Of a DNA stretch of 64,000 nucleotides, positions 35,954-46,030 are shown piece after piece; the first letter of the stretch is position 1, and each line of letters begins with the position of its first letter. The notes beneath the pieces are model-generated. The model was given only the letters and a program-made list of their open reading frames with translations, did no database searches and was not told the origin of the DNA. The position numbers were made by a program, and so were the translations under genes. The stretch comes from Streptomyces roseofulvus. Its GTDB lineage: Bacteria > Actinomycetota > Actinomycetes > Streptomycetales > Streptomycetaceae. The stretch spans positions 1,798,001-1,862,000 of the forward strand of contig NZ_BAAAWE010000001.1 of assembly GCF_039534915.1 (NCBI RefSeq), read 5' to 3'.

Positions 35954-37038
35954 CACAGCACCACCACCGAGCGGAGGACGTCGCCCTCGTGCATGCGGGC
36001 GAACGCCTTCTCGACGTCGTCGAGGGCGATGGTCTCGGTGACGAAGGCGCCGAGGTCGATGCGGCCCTGCCGGTGCAGGTCGATGAGCATGGGGAAGTCG
36101 CGGGACGGCAGGCAGTCGCCGTACCAGGAGGACTTGAGGGAGCCGCCGCGGCCGAAGACGTCGAGGAGCGGCAGTTCCAGCTTCATCTCGGGGGTGGGGA
36201 CGCCGACGAGGACGACGGTGCCGGCCAGGTCGCGGGCGTAGAACGCCTGCCGGTACGTCTCCGGGCGGCCGACGGCCTCGATCACGACGTCGGCGCCGAA
36301 GCCGCCGGTGAGTTCGCGGATCGCCTCGACGGGGTCGGCGGTGCGGGAGTCGACGGTGTGGGTGGCGCCCATCTCCTTCGCCTTGGCCAGTTTCCGCTCG
36401 TCGATGTCGACGGCGATGATCTTCGCGGCGCCGGCGAGGCGGGCGCCGACGACCGCGGCGTCGCCGACGCCTCCGCAGCCGATGACGGCGACGGTGTCGC
36501 CGCGGGAGACGTTGCCGGTGTTGATCGCGGCGCCGATGCCGGCCATCACGCCACAGCCGAGGAGGCCGGCGATCTCGGGGGCGACGGCCGGGTCGACCTT
36601 GGTGCACTGGCCCGCGGCGACGAGGGTCTTCTCGGCGAAGGCGCCGATGCCGAGGGCCGGGGAGAGCTCCGTGCCGTCGAGCAGGGTCATCCTCTGCCGC
36701 GCGTTGTGGGTGTCGAAGCAGTACCAGGGGCGGCCGCGGCGGCAGGCGCGGCACTGGCCGCAGACGGCCCGCCAGTTGAGGATCACGTAGTCGCCGGGGG
36801 CGACGTCGGTGACGCCCTCGCCGACCGACTCGACGACGCCGGCGGCCTCGTGGCCGAGCAGGAAGGGGAAGTCGTCGTTGATCCCGCCCTGCTTGTAGTG
36901 GAGGTCGGTGTGGCAGACGCCGCACGCCTGGACCCGGACGACGGCCTCGCCGGGGCCCGGATCGGGGACGACGATCGTCTCGATCCGCACCGGCTCGTTC
37001 CGACCGGGGGCGATGACCCCCCGCACGTGCTGTGGCAT
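35953..37038 (-). CDS. mscR: S-(hydroxymethyl)mycothiol dehydrogenase / S-nitrosomycothiol reductase
   Basis: A 361-residue zinc alcohol dehydrogenase. Catalytic zinc ligands are in [12 protein letters not shown] near 40 and GHEAAG near 65, structural zinc cysteines in [15 protein letters not shown] near 90, and NAD motif [12 protein letters not shown] near 190. Sequence and the partner hydrolase fit the mycothiol-dependent formaldehyde dehydrogenase (also called AdhE2/MscR). It detoxifies formaldehyde or nitrosothiols using mycothiol, whose ligase mshC lies 15 kb away. ATG at 37038 has AAGGGAAG upstream. Confidence 0.9.
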   Translation of the reverse strand: MPQHVRGVIAPGRNEPVRIETIVVPDPGPGEAVVRVQACGVCHTDLHYKQGGINDDFPFLLGHEAAGVVESVGEGVTDVAPGDYVILNWRAVCGQCRACRRGRPWYCFDTHNARQRMTLLDGTELSPALGIGAFAEKTLVAAGQCTKVDPAVAPEIAGLLGCGVMAGIGAAINTGNVSRGDTVAVIGCGGVGDAAVVGARLAGAAKIIAVDIDERKLAKAKEMGATHTVDSRTADPVEAIRELTGGFGADVVIEAVGRPETYRQAFYARDLAGTVVLVGVPTPEMKLELPLLDVFGRGGSLKSSWYGDCLPSRDFPMLIDLHRQGRIDLGAFVTETIALDDVEKAFARMHEGDVLRSVVVL

Positions 37039-37108
37039 CGCTGACTTCCCTTCGGCCGAGAGGATCTTGTAAGCCTCCTGCGTACCACTATCTCCTGATA
37101 AAAGGCGA

Positions 37109-37137
37109 GACCCCCGCAGGCCGTGCCTGCGGGGGTC
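37109..37137 (-). terminator. Terminator downstream of the amino-acid permease
   Basis: Perfect 13-bp stem (37109-37121 with 37125-37137, arm GACCCCCGCAGGC) with loop CGT, 31 bases past the permease stop and 71 bases before the mscR start. Confidence 0.8.
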
Positions 37138-37167
37138 CACCGCTCCCGTGGGGGGAGTCGAGGGGGG

Positions 37168-38619
37168 TCAGTCCTGCGCGCCGGAGGTCTCGCGGACCCG
37201 GCGGCGGACCAGGAACCAGCCGCCGACGAGGGCCGCGCCGATCAGCGGCAGGCAGTTCACGGTGGTGCGGCCGATGCCGCCGTCCATCCACATGAGGACG
37301 AGGACGGAGCCGAGGAAGACCAGGGTCACGATCTGGGTGTAGGGGGCCCAGGGCAGCCGGTAGGCGGGGCGGCTGAGCTTGCCCTGCCTGGCGCTGCGGA
37401 CGAAGAGCAGCGAGCAGACCATGATCATGGCCCAGGTGCCGATGATGCCGATGGAGGCGAAGTTGAGGACCAGCTCGAAGGCGTCCTCGGGCATCTTGGC
37501 GTTGAGGAGCACGCCGACGACGCCGAAGCCGGCGGTGAGCAGGATGCCGCCGTAGGGGACGCCGCCCTTGTTCATGACGCCGGTGAACTTCGGCGCGGAG
37601 CCGGCCATCGACATCGAGCGCAGGATGCGGCCGGTGGAGTACAGGCCCGAGTTGAGGCTGGAGAGGGCCGCGGTGAGGACGACGAGGTTCATCACGCCGG
37701 CGGCGCCGGGGATGCCCAGCTTGTCGAAGACGGTGACGAAGGGGCTCTGGTCGCCCGAGTAGGCGGTGTACGGGAGGATCAGTGCGAGCAGGACGACGGA
37801 GCCGACGTAGAAGAGGCCGACGCGCCACATGATCGAGTTGATCGCCTTCGGCATGATCTTCTCGGGGTTCTCGGTCTCGCCGGCGGCGACGCCGCAGAGC
37901 TCGACGGAGGCGTAGGCGAAGACGACGCCCTGGATGAGCAGGAGCATCGGCATCATGCCGTTGGGGAAGATGCCGCCGTTGTCGGTGATGTTGGCCAGGC
38001 CCGGGGTGGAGCCGCCGACGTCGTGCGAGGTCACGACGAGGAAGATGCCGACGAGCATGAAGGCGACGAGCGCGGCGACCTTGACGATCGCGAACCAGAA
38101 CTCCATCTCGCCGAAGTACTTCACCGAGATGAGGTTGGCGGCGAGGACGACCGCGAGGGCGATCAGGGCGAGCACCCACTGCGGGATGTCGCTGAACAGC
38201 GACCAGAAGTGGGCGTAGGTGGCCGCGGCGGTGATGTCGGCGACGGCGGTGGTCGACCAGTTGAGGAAGTAGAGCCAGCCGGCCGTGTAGGCGCCCTTCT
38301 CGCCCATGAACTCGCGGGCGTAGGAGACGAACGCGCCGGAGGACGGGCGGTAGAGCACCAGCTCGCCGAGGGCCCGGACCACGAAGAAGGCGAAGACGCC
38401 GCAGACCGCGTACGCGATGAAGAGCGAGGGGCCGGCGCTGGCCATCCGGCCGCCGGCGCCGAGGAAGAGCCCCGTGCCGATGGCGCCGCCGATGGCGATC
38501 ATGTTGATGTGCCGGGACTTGAGGTCCTTGCGGTATCCGGCGTCGCCGGCGTCGATGTGGGGGGACGCCGTGGAGCCGGCGGCGGACAGCGGCTCGGCCG
38601 CGGTGACGCGGTCAGTCAT
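37168..38619 (-). CDS. Amino-acid permease (APC superfamily, AAT type)
   Basis: A 483-residue proton-coupled transporter with about 12 transmembrane helices. The helix I motif IAIGGAIGTGLFLGAGGRM near 42 and helix III GELVLYRPSSGAFVSYAREF are characteristic of the AnsP/CycA/GabP group. Substrate most likely asparagine or another neutral amino acid, which cannot be fixed from sequence. ATG at 38619 has GAAGG upstream. Single gene with its own terminator; it is divergent from nothing (the next gene, gntR, is in the same direction but separately promoted). Confidence 0.88.
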   Translation of the reverse strand: MTDRVTAAEPLSAAGSTASPHIDAGDAGYRKDLKSRHINMIAIGGAIGTGLFLGAGGRMASAGPSLFIAYAVCGVFAFFVVRALGELVLYRPSSGAFVSYAREFMGEKGAYTAGWLYFLNWSTTAVADITAAATYAHFWSLFSDIPQWVLALIALAVVLAANLISVKYFGEMEFWFAIVKVAALVAFMLVGIFLVVTSHDVGGSTPGLANITDNGGIFPNGMMPMLLLIQGVVFAYASVELCGVAAGETENPEKIMPKAINSIMWRVGLFYVGSVVLLALILPYTAYSGDQSPFVTVFDKLGIPGAAGVMNLVVLTAALSSLNSGLYSTGRILRSMSMAGSAPKFTGVMNKGGVPYGGILLTAGFGVVGVLLNAKMPEDAFELVLNFASIGIIGTWAMIMVCSLLFVRSARQGKLSRPAYRLPWAPYTQIVTLVFLGSVLVLMWMDGGIGRTTVNCLPLIGAALVGGWFLVRRRVRETSGAQD

Positions 38620-38734
38620 GGAGTTGTTCGCCTTCGTGAGGGGGAGGGGGCTGTGCGGTACCCGGCCGTGCCCTCGTGGGGGTCGCCCTGGCATGGCCAG
38701 CGCACATCCTCACGGCAACACCCGCTCGCTGACT

Positions 38735-38748
38735 GTGACCGCTGTCAC
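38735..38748. promoter_or_regulatory. Inverted repeat GTGAC-CGCT-GTCAC
   Basis: A perfect 5-4-5 inverted repeat about 115 bases upstream of the permease start, in its promoter region. Candidate operator. Confidence 0.3.
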
Positions 38749-38800
38749 TGAACGCCCGGATTTGAGCTAGTTCAGAGGTTACGTGCGGGTTAACCGGACG

Positions 38801-39502
38801 CTACGGAGCCAGGACGTCCAGTTCCTTGAGCGCGCCGACGGCGATCTCCCGGGTCAGCGCCTCCGCGCGGGCCGCGTCCCGCTCGCGCACGGCCTCCGCG
38901 ACCTGAACGTGGAGGGTGACGGCGGCCGGGTCGGGGTCCTCGAACATCACGTGGTGGTGGGTGCGGCCGGTGAGGACCTCGGCGACGACGTCGCCGAGGC
39001 GGGCGAACATCTCGTTGCCGGAGGCGTTGAGGACGACCCGGTGGAAGGCGATGTCGTGGACGAGGTACGCCTCCAGCTGCCGGCCGCGCGAGGTCGCGAC
39101 CATGCCGAGGGCCTGCTCGGTGAGCTCGCGGCACTGGGCCGGGGTGGCGTGGAGGGCGGCGAGGCCGGCCGCGACGGGCTCGACGGCGGAGCGCAGCACG
39201 GTGAGGGAGCGGAGCTGGCGGGGGCGGTCGGCGCCGGCCAGCCGCCAGCGGATGACCTGGGGGTCGTAGACGTTCCAGCTCTCGGTGGGCAGCACCGTGA
39301 CGCCGACCCGGCGGCGCGACTCCACCAGGTGCATGGACTCCAGGACGCGGACGACCTCGCGGACGACGGTGCGGGAGACGTCGAAGCCCTGGGCGAGCTC
39401 GTCGGTGCGCAGCACGGTGCCGGGCGGGTACTCCCCCGCGGTGATGGCCAGACCCAGGGTGGCGAGCACGTGCGAGTGGAGCCCCTGGGCCGATGTCGTC
39501 AT
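38801..39502 (-). CDS. gntR: GntR-family (FadR subfamily) gluconate regulator
   Basis: A 233-residue regulator. Winged helix-turn-helix (about 10-70: LRTDELAQGFDVSRTVVREVVRVLESMHLV) then an FCD ligand-binding domain with metal-site histidines in HDIAFHRVVL and THHHVMF. It is divergent from gluconokinase and GntP, so gluconate or 6-phosphogluconate is the likely effector. ATG at 39502 fits the family N-terminus. Confidence 0.9.
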   Translation of the reverse strand: MTTSAQGLHSHVLATLGLAITAGEYPPGTVLRTDELAQGFDVSRTVVREVVRVLESMHLVESRRRVGVTVLPTESWNVYDPQVIRWRLAGADRPRQLRSLTVLRSAVEPVAAGLAALHATPAQCRELTEQALGMVATSRGRQLEAYLVHDIAFHRVVLNASGNEMFARLGDVVAEVLTGRTHHHVMFEDPDPAAVTLHVQVAEAVRERDAARAEALTREIAVGALKELDVLAP

Positions 39503-39548
39503 GGGGCTCAGCCTATGCGGGCGCCGTCCGGTGATCACATCGGGAATT

Positions 39549-39563
39549 AAAAGTACGACTTTT
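39549..39563. promoter_or_regulatory. Operator candidate AAAAGT-ACG-ACTTTT
   Basis: A perfect 6-3-6 inverted repeat in the gntR/gntK divergent promoter. It contains GTACGAC, which recurs in inverse orientation (GTCGTAC) at 39585-39591. Confidence 0.5.
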
Positions 39564-39581
39564 ATGTCACAGGCTCTTGAA

Positions 39582-39590
39582 TACGTCGTA
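39582..39590. promoter_or_regulatory. Palindrome TACG-T-CGTA in gntK promoter
   Basis: Second candidate GntR half-site region, about 30 bases from the first, within the likely core promoter of gntK. Confidence 0.4.
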
Positions 39591-39673
39591 CTCAATGGGT
39601 TTCATGACAGCGCGACGGAACCGATGTCGCGGAAGACGGCACCGATGTCGAAGAGGACAGCGAGGCACCCCTC

Positions 39674-40201
39674 ATGAGCACCACCCCCCACACCGCCGCC
39701 CACCCGGTCGTCGTCGTCATGGGCGTCGCCGGGACCGGCAAGACGACGATCGGTCCGCTGGTCGCCCGGGCCCTCGGCCTCCCCTACGCGGAGGGGGACG
39801 ACTTCCACCCGGCGGCGAACGTGGCCAAGATGTCGGCCGGCGTCCCGCTCGACGACGCCGACCGGGAGCCGTGGCTCGACGCCATCGGCGCCTGGGCGCA
39901 CGACCGGGCCGGGCGCGGCGGCGTGGTGAGCAGCTCCGCGCTGAAGCGGATCTACCGGGACCGGCTGCGTGCGGCCGCCCCCGGGGTCGTCTTCCTCCAT
40001 CTGACCGGCGACCGGGAGCTGATCGAGGCGCGGATGGCCTCCCGCAGGGGCCATTTCATGCCCACCGCGCTGCTCGACTCCCAGTTCGCCACCCTGCAGC
40101 CGCTGCAGGACGACGAGGCCGGCGTCGCCGTCGACGTGTCCGGCACCCCCGAGGAGATCACCGACCGGGCCGTCGCCGCGCTGCGGCGGCTCGCCGGCTG
40201 A
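39674..40201 (+). CDS. gntK: Gluconokinase
   Basis: A 175-residue P-loop kinase that phosphorylates D-gluconate to 6-phosphogluconate. Walker A GVAGTGKTT is near 17-25, followed by EGDDFHPAANVAKMSAGVPLDDADREPWL, the family signature for substrate binding, and RMASRRGHFMP near 120. Length is normal. It is upstream of gntP (38 bases apart) and divergent from gntR; this is a complete gluconate uptake module. Confidence 0.95.
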   Translation: MSTTPHTAAHPVVVVMGVAGTGKTTIGPLVARALGLPYAEGDDFHPAANVAKMSAGVPLDDADREPWLDAIGAWAHDRAGRGGVVSSSALKRIYRDRLRAAAPGVVFLHLTGDRELIEARMASRRGHFMPTALLDSQFATLQPLQDDEAGVAVDVSGTPEEITDRAVAALRRLAG

Positions 40202-40239
40202 CCTCCCCTCCCCCACCTGCCCGTACGAAGGACACCACC

Positions 40240-41652
40240 GTGACCAGTCTCAGCGTCGAGACCCTGGCAGCGGATGCCGTCGAGCCGATCACCTCGGCCG
40301 GCAACGCCCAGCTGGGCATCGCCGTTCTCGCCGGCATCGCCGTCATCGTCCTGCTCATCACCAAGTTCAAGCTGCACGCGTTCCTCGCGCTGACCATCGG
40401 GTCGCTCGCGCTCGGCGCGTTCGCCGGCGCCCCGCTCGCGGACACCATCAAGGCGTTCAGCACCGGGCTCGGCAACACCGTGGCCGGCGTGGGCGTGCTC
40501 ATCGCGCTCGGCGCCATCCTCGGCAAGCTGCTCGCCGACTCGGGCGGCGCCGACCAGATCGTCGACACGATCCTCGCGAAGGCGAGCAAGCGGTCCATGC
40601 CGTGGGCGATGGTCCTGATCGCCTCGGTGATCGGCCTGCCGCTCTTCTTCGAGGTCGGCATCGTGCTGCTGATCCCGGTGGTGCTCATGGTCGCCAAGCG
40701 CGGCAACTACTCCCTGATGCGGATCGGCATCCCCGCCCTGGCCGGCCTGTCCGTGATGCACGGGCTGATCCCGCCGCACCCCGGCCCGCTCGTCGCGATC
40801 GACGCGGTGGGCGCCAACCTGGGCGTCACCCTCGCCCTCGGCCTGGTCGTCGCGATCCCGACCGTGATCATCGCGGGCCCGGTCTTCTCGAAGTACGCGG
40901 CCCGCTGGGTGGACGTCCCGGCGCCCGAGCACATGCTGAACTCCTCTGACGGGGCGACGCGCCCCTCCGAGGACCTGGAGAAGCGCCCCGGCTTCGGCGT
41001 CACGGTCGCCACGGTGATGCTGCCGGTCGTCCTGATGCTGGTGAAGGCGCTCGTCGACATCGTGGTCGACGACCCCGAGAACGCCGTGCAGAAGGTCACC
41101 GACGTCATCGGCTCGCCGCTGATCGCCCTGCTCGCCGCCGTCATAGTCGGCATGTTCACGCTGGGCCGGGCGGCCGGCTTCACCAAGGAGCGGCTGTCCT
41201 CGACGGTCGACAAGTCCCTCGCCCCGATCGCGGGCGTGCTGCTGATCGTCGGCGCCGGCGGCGGCTTCAAGCAGACGCTGATCGACCTGGGCGTCGGCCA
41301 GATGATCCTGGACTTCTCGAAGGACTGGTCGATCCCGGCCCTGCTCCTCGCCTGGCTGATCGCGGTCGCGATCCGGCTCGCGACGGGCTCCGCGACGGTC
41401 GCGACGATCTCGGCGGCCGGTCTGGTGGCCCCGCTCGCCGCGGGCATGTCCACCAGCGAGACGGCGCTCCTGGTGCTGGCGATCGGTGCCGGTTCGCTCT
41501 TCTTCAGCCACGTCAACGACGCCGGTTTCTGGCTGGTGAAGGAGTACTTCGGCATGAACGTCGGCCAGACGATCAAGACCTGGTCGGTGATGGAGACCAT
41601 CATCTCGGTGGTCGGCCTGGTGTTCGTGCTGCTGCTGTCGCTGGTGTTGTAG
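40240..41652 (+). CDS. gntP: Gluconate/H+ symporter GntP
   Basis: A 470-residue membrane permease with about 12-14 hydrophobic helices. Family sequences include LGKLLADSGGADQIVDTI near 90, HGLIPPHPGPLVAID near 180, and RLATGSATVATISAAGLVAPL near 385. GTG start at 40240 with GAAGGA upstream. Second gene of gntK-gntP, ending at a strong hairpin. Confidence 0.95.
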   Translation: MTSLSVETLAADAVEPITSAGNAQLGIAVLAGIAVIVLLITKFKLHAFLALTIGSLALGAFAGAPLADTIKAFSTGLGNTVAGVGVLIALGAILGKLLADSGGADQIVDTILAKASKRSMPWAMVLIASVIGLPLFFEVGIVLLIPVVLMVAKRGNYSLMRIGIPALAGLSVMHGLIPPHPGPLVAIDAVGANLGVTLALGLVVAIPTVIIAGPVFSKYAARWVDVPAPEHMLNSSDGATRPSEDLEKRPGFGVTVATVMLPVVLMLVKALVDIVVDDPENAVQKVTDVIGSPLIALLAAVIVGMFTLGRAAGFTKERLSSTVDKSLAPIAGVLLIVGAGGGFKQTLIDLGVGQMILDFSKDWSIPALLLAWLIAVAIRLATGSATVATISAAGLVAPLAAGMSTSETALLVLAIGAGSLFFSHVNDAGFWLVKEYFGMNVGQTIKTWSVMETIISVVGLVFVLLLSLVL

Positions 41653-41664
41653 CACTGGTGGCGG

Positions 41665-41710
41665 GCCGGAGGGCCCCGGATCTCCTCGTGGAGGTCCGGG
41701 GCCCTCCGGC
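41665..41710. terminator. Bidirectional terminator after gntP
   Basis: Perfect 16-bp stem (41665-41680 with 41695-41710, arm GCCGGAGGGCCCCGGA) containing an inner CTCC/GGAG hairpin, between convergent stops. Confidence 0.9.
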
Positions 41711-41714
41711 GTGC

Positions 41715-42599
41715 TCAGCCGCGCAGCAGGCGCAGGACCCTCGCCCCGAGCTCCAGGGCCTCGTCCGGCGAGTCGACGGACTGCTGGAGGTCGACGAAGC
41801 AGCCGTCGGCGCCGGTGTCGCGCACTCCCTGGAGGACCGCGGCGATCCCGTCCGCCGTGGCGCCGGGGGCGGGGTTGCAGCGGATCTGCCGACGCAGCGC
41901 GTCGGGGTCGCGGCCGGCCTCGTCGGCGGCGCGGCGCGCCACGTCCCACAGGCCCTCGGCCGCTCCGGGCGGCAGGACGGCGCCGGCCCAGCCGGCGGCC
42001 CGGCGGCCGACCCGGCGCAGGGCGGCGGGGCTGAAGCCGCCGAGGAGCACGGGCGGTCCGGCGGGCTGGACCGGGCGGAGGCCGACGTACGCGGCGGGGA
42101 TCGTCCAGCGGGGCCCCTGGTGGCCGACCTCCTCCCGGGTCCAGACGGCGTGCAGGACGTCGAGCAGTTCGTCGAGGAGGGCGCCGCGCCGGCCGAAGTC
42201 GGCGCCGACGGCCGTGTACTCGTCGCGCAGCCAGCCGAGGCCGAGGCCGACGTCGAGGCGTCCGCCGCTGACCTGGTCGAGGGAGGTGAGGGAGCGGGCG
42301 AGCAGGGCCGGCGGGTACCAGGGACCGTTGAGGGTGCTCGTGCCGAGCCGGGCGCGGACGGTCGCGCCGGCGGCGACGGTGAGCACCGTCAGCGGGTCGA
42401 GGAAGGTCTTGTACTGGTGGGGGTACGGGTTCTCCGGCGTGTGCCCCGGATAGAGGTCGCCGGGGGCCACCGGGGTCAGGACGCGGTCGCCGACCCAGAA
42501 CGAGTCGAAGCCGGCCTCCTCGGCGTCCCGCGCGAAGTCCGCGATGCGGTCGGCGCGGGCATGGGTGCCGTACTGGGGCAGTGCGATGCCTATCTCCAT
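41715..42599 (-). CDS. LLM-class F420-dependent oxidoreductase
   Basis: A 294-residue luciferase-like barrel. Start MEIGIALPQYGTHARADRIADFA, then DSFWVGDRVL, RLDVGLGLGWLRDEY near 115 and VLLGGFSPAALRRVG. The pattern is that of TIGR03619-like F420-dependent enzymes. ATG at 42599 follows GAGG at short spacing; an alternative ATG lies three codons earlier. Third LLM-type enzyme in this window. Substrate unknown. Confidence 0.82.
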   Translation of the reverse strand: MEIGIALPQYGTHARADRIADFARDAEEAGFDSFWVGDRVLTPVAPGDLYPGHTPENPYPHQYKTFLDPLTVLTVAAGATVRARLGTSTLNGPWYPPALLARSLTSLDQVSGGRLDVGLGLGWLRDEYTAVGADFGRRGALLDELLDVLHAVWTREEVGHQGPRWTIPAAYVGLRPVQPAGPPVLLGGFSPAALRRVGRRAAGWAGAVLPPGAAEGLWDVARRAADEAGRDPDALRRQIRCNPAPGATADGIAAVLQGVRDTGADGCFVDLQQSVDSPDEALELGARVLRLLRG

Positions 42600-42654
42600 G
42601 GGCCTCATCCTGGGCGGCGCGGCGGCCCGCGACACGAAGGGTTCGGCGTGTGAC

Positions 42655-42694
42655 CCCCGCCACGCGCGCGTGCGCGCGGTGGCGCGTGGCGGGG
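42655..42694. repeat. Perfect 13-bp inverted repeat
   Basis: Arm CCCCGCCACGCGC (42655-42667) pairs with 42682-42694. It lies in the upstream region of the LLM gene next to the 24-bp repeats and may act as a terminator for the KstD-like gene. Confidence 0.5.
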
Positions 42695-42734
42695 ACTGCG
42701 GACGCGCGCGTGCGTGGGTGCGTCGCGGGGACCG

Positions 42735-42804
42735 TCGTACGCGCGCGTGCGGGGTGGGGGTCGTACGCGCGTGCGGGGTGGCGGTCGTACGCGCGTGTGG
42801 CGGG
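42735..42804. repeat. Imperfect tandem repeat, about 24-bp unit, three copies
   Basis: Three units begin TCGTACGCGCG at 42735, 42761 and 42785 (26, 24 and about 20 bases). The region is a GC/GT-alternating, CpG-rich stretch between the KstD-like stop and the LLM gene. No coding frame is supported. Confidence 0.75.
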
Positions 42805-42825
42805 GCCGGGCTGCCGGCCGGACGC

Positions 42826-44481
42826 CTACGCCGTCGCCGCGGCGGCCGCCCTGCCCGCCGCGCGGCCGGAGAAGACGCAGCCGCCGAGGAAGGTGCCTTC
42901 GAGGGAGCGGTAGCCGTGGACGCCGCCGCCGCCGAAGCCGGCGGCCTCCCCCGCCGCGTACAGGCCGGGGAGGGGTTCGCCGGTCTCGGTGAGGACCCGG
43001 GAGGAGAGGTCGGTCTGCAGGCCGCCGAGGGACTTGCGGGTGAGGATGTTGAGGCGGACGGCGATCAGCGGGCCGGCCTTCGGGTCGAGGATGCGGTGCG
43101 GGGCGGCGGTCCTGATCAGACGGTCGCCGAGGTAGCTGCGGGCGCCGCGGATCGCGGTGATCTGGAGGTCCTTGGTGAAGGGGTTGGCGATCTCGCGGTC
43201 GCGGGCGGTGATTTCGTGGCGCAGGACGGCCTCGTCCACGAGGTCCTCGCCGGTGATCCGGTTCATGCCGCGGACGAGGGCCGGCAGGTCGTCCTCGACG
43301 ACGAAGTCGGCGCCCTTGTCCATGAACGCCTGGACGGGGCCGGGGACGTCGGCGCGGGCCCGGCCGAGGACGTCGCGGACGGACTTGCCGGTGAGGTCGG
43401 GGTTCTGTTCGGAGCCGGAGAGGGCGAACTCCTTGCCGATGATCCGCTTGTCGAGGACGAACCAGGTGTGGTCGTGGCCGGTCCGCATGATGTGTTCGAG
43501 GGTGCCGAGGGTGTCGAAGCCGGGGAAGAGCGGCACCGGGAGCCGCTTGCCGGTGGCGTCCAGCCAGAGCGAGGAGGGGCCGGGCAGGATGCGGATGCCG
43601 TGCCGGGCCCAGATCGGGTTCCAGTTCTCGATGCCCTCCGTGTAGTGCCACATCCGGTCGCGGTTGACGTGCCGGGCGCCGGCCTTCTCCGCGATGCCGA
43701 GCATCAGGCCGTCGACGTGGGCCGGGACGCCGGAGAGCAGCTTCTCGGGCGGGGTGCCGAGGCGGGCGGGCCACTGGGCGCGGACCAGGTCGTGGTTGCC
43801 GCCGATGCCGCCGGTGGTGACGATCACCGCCTGGGCGCGCAGCTCGAAGGAGCCCGTGGCGGTCCGGGTGCTGGCGGTGCCGCGCGCGGCGTCCGAGGGC
43901 TCCAGGATCTCGCCGGAGACGGTGTCGACGGTGCCGTCGGTGCGGCCGAGGGCGGTGACGCGGTGGCGGAAGCGGAAGGTGACGCGGCCCCGGGCGGCGC
44001 CCTCGCGGACCCTGCGCTCGAAGGGGGCGACGAGGCCGGGTCCCGTACCCCAGGTGATGTGGAAGCGGGGGACGGAGTTGCCGTGCCCGTTGGCGTCGTA
44101 GCCGCCGCGCTCGGCCCAGCCGACCACGGGGAAGAAGCGGACCCCGCGCGCGTGCAGCCAGGAGCGCTTCTCGCCGGCGGCGAAGTCCACGTACGCCTCC
44201 GCCCAGCGGCGGGCCCAGTCGTCCTCGGGGCGGTCGAAGCCCGCGGTGCCCATCCAGTCCTGGAGGGCGAGCGCGTGGCTGTCCTTGATGCGGAGCCGGC
44301 GCTGTTCGGGCGAGTCGACGAGGAAGAGCCCGCCGAAGGACCAGTGGGCCTGGCCGCCGAGGGACTGTTCGGGCTCCTGGTCCAGGAGGATCACGGACCG
44401 GCCGGCGTCGACCAGTTCGGCGGTGGCGACGAGGCCGGCGAGGCCGGCCCCGATCACGATCACATCGGCGTCGTAGGACAT
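42826..44481 (-). CDS. FAD-binding dehydrogenase, 3-ketosteroid dehydrogenase (KstD)-like
   Basis: About 551 residues, a flavoprotein of the fumarate-reductase/KstD superfamily. FAD motif VIVIGAGLAGLVATAELVDAG near 6-26, GGQAHWSFGGLF near 42, and C-terminal FAD contact PGLYAAGEAAGFGGGGVHGYRSLEGTFLGG. This COG3573-type group is often annotated as a ketosteroid dehydrogenase, but a steroid substrate is not proven here. The TetR regulator and a hydroxysteroid dehydrogenase lie next door, which supports the idea. ATG at 44481 is chosen; ATGs at 44490 and 44517 are alternatives. The operator palindrome at 44495-44510 sits just upstream. Confidence 0.8.
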   Translation of the reverse strand: MSYDADVIVIGAGLAGLVATAELVDAGRSVILLDQEPEQSLGGQAHWSFGGLFLVDSPEQRRLRIKDSHALALQDWMGTAGFDRPEDDWARRWAEAYVDFAAGEKRSWLHARGVRFFPVVGWAERGGYDANGHGNSVPRFHITWGTGPGLVAPFERRVREGAARGRVTFRFRHRVTALGRTDGTVDTVSGEILEPSDAARGTASTRTATGSFELRAQAVIVTTGGIGGNHDLVRAQWPARLGTPPEKLLSGVPAHVDGLMLGIAEKAGARHVNRDRMWHYTEGIENWNPIWARHGIRILPGPSSLWLDATGKRLPVPLFPGFDTLGTLEHIMRTGHDHTWFVLDKRIIGKEFALSGSEQNPDLTGKSVRDVLGRARADVPGPVQAFMDKGADFVVEDDLPALVRGMNRITGEDLVDEAVLRHEITARDREIANPFTKDLQITAIRGARSYLGDRLIRTAAPHRILDPKAGPLIAVRLNILTRKSLGGLQTDLSSRVLTETGEPLPGLYAAGEAAGFGGGGVHGYRSLEGTFLGGCVFSGRAAGRAAAAATA

Positions 44482-44494
44482 GGACCGCATCTTG

Positions 44495-44510
44495 GATACA
44501 CGGATGTATC
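44495..44510. promoter_or_regulatory. Operator palindrome GATACA-CGGA-TGTATC
   Basis: A perfect 6-4-6 inverted repeat immediately upstream of the KstD-like start, in the divergent region shared with a TetR gene. Likely operator of that regulator. Confidence 0.55.
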
Positions 44511-44550
44511 GAGTCAACCTCTCGGGCCGGAGGGAGGCCCTCCCGTTTTC

Positions 44551-44565
44551 TAATGTCGAGCATTA
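44551..44565. promoter_or_regulatory. Inverted repeat TAATG-TCGAG-CATTA
   Basis: A perfect 5-5-5 inverted repeat directly upstream of the TetR start, overlapping its probable -10 region. Possible second operator or autoregulatory site. Confidence 0.4.
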
Positions 44566-44576
44566 ATATGGGGGGC

Positions 44577-46000
<1,424 letters not shown>

Positions 46001-46030
46001 ACCCCGGCGGCGCGGTGCTTGGATGGGCGC

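Noticed and set aside
39952..42663. Long minus-strand frame over gntP and the LLM gene
   Set aside because: Antisense to a clear membrane permease; composition His/Arg/Asp-rich.
42655..42804. CRISPR array
   Set aside because: Contiguous imperfect repeats with no spacers and no cas genes.
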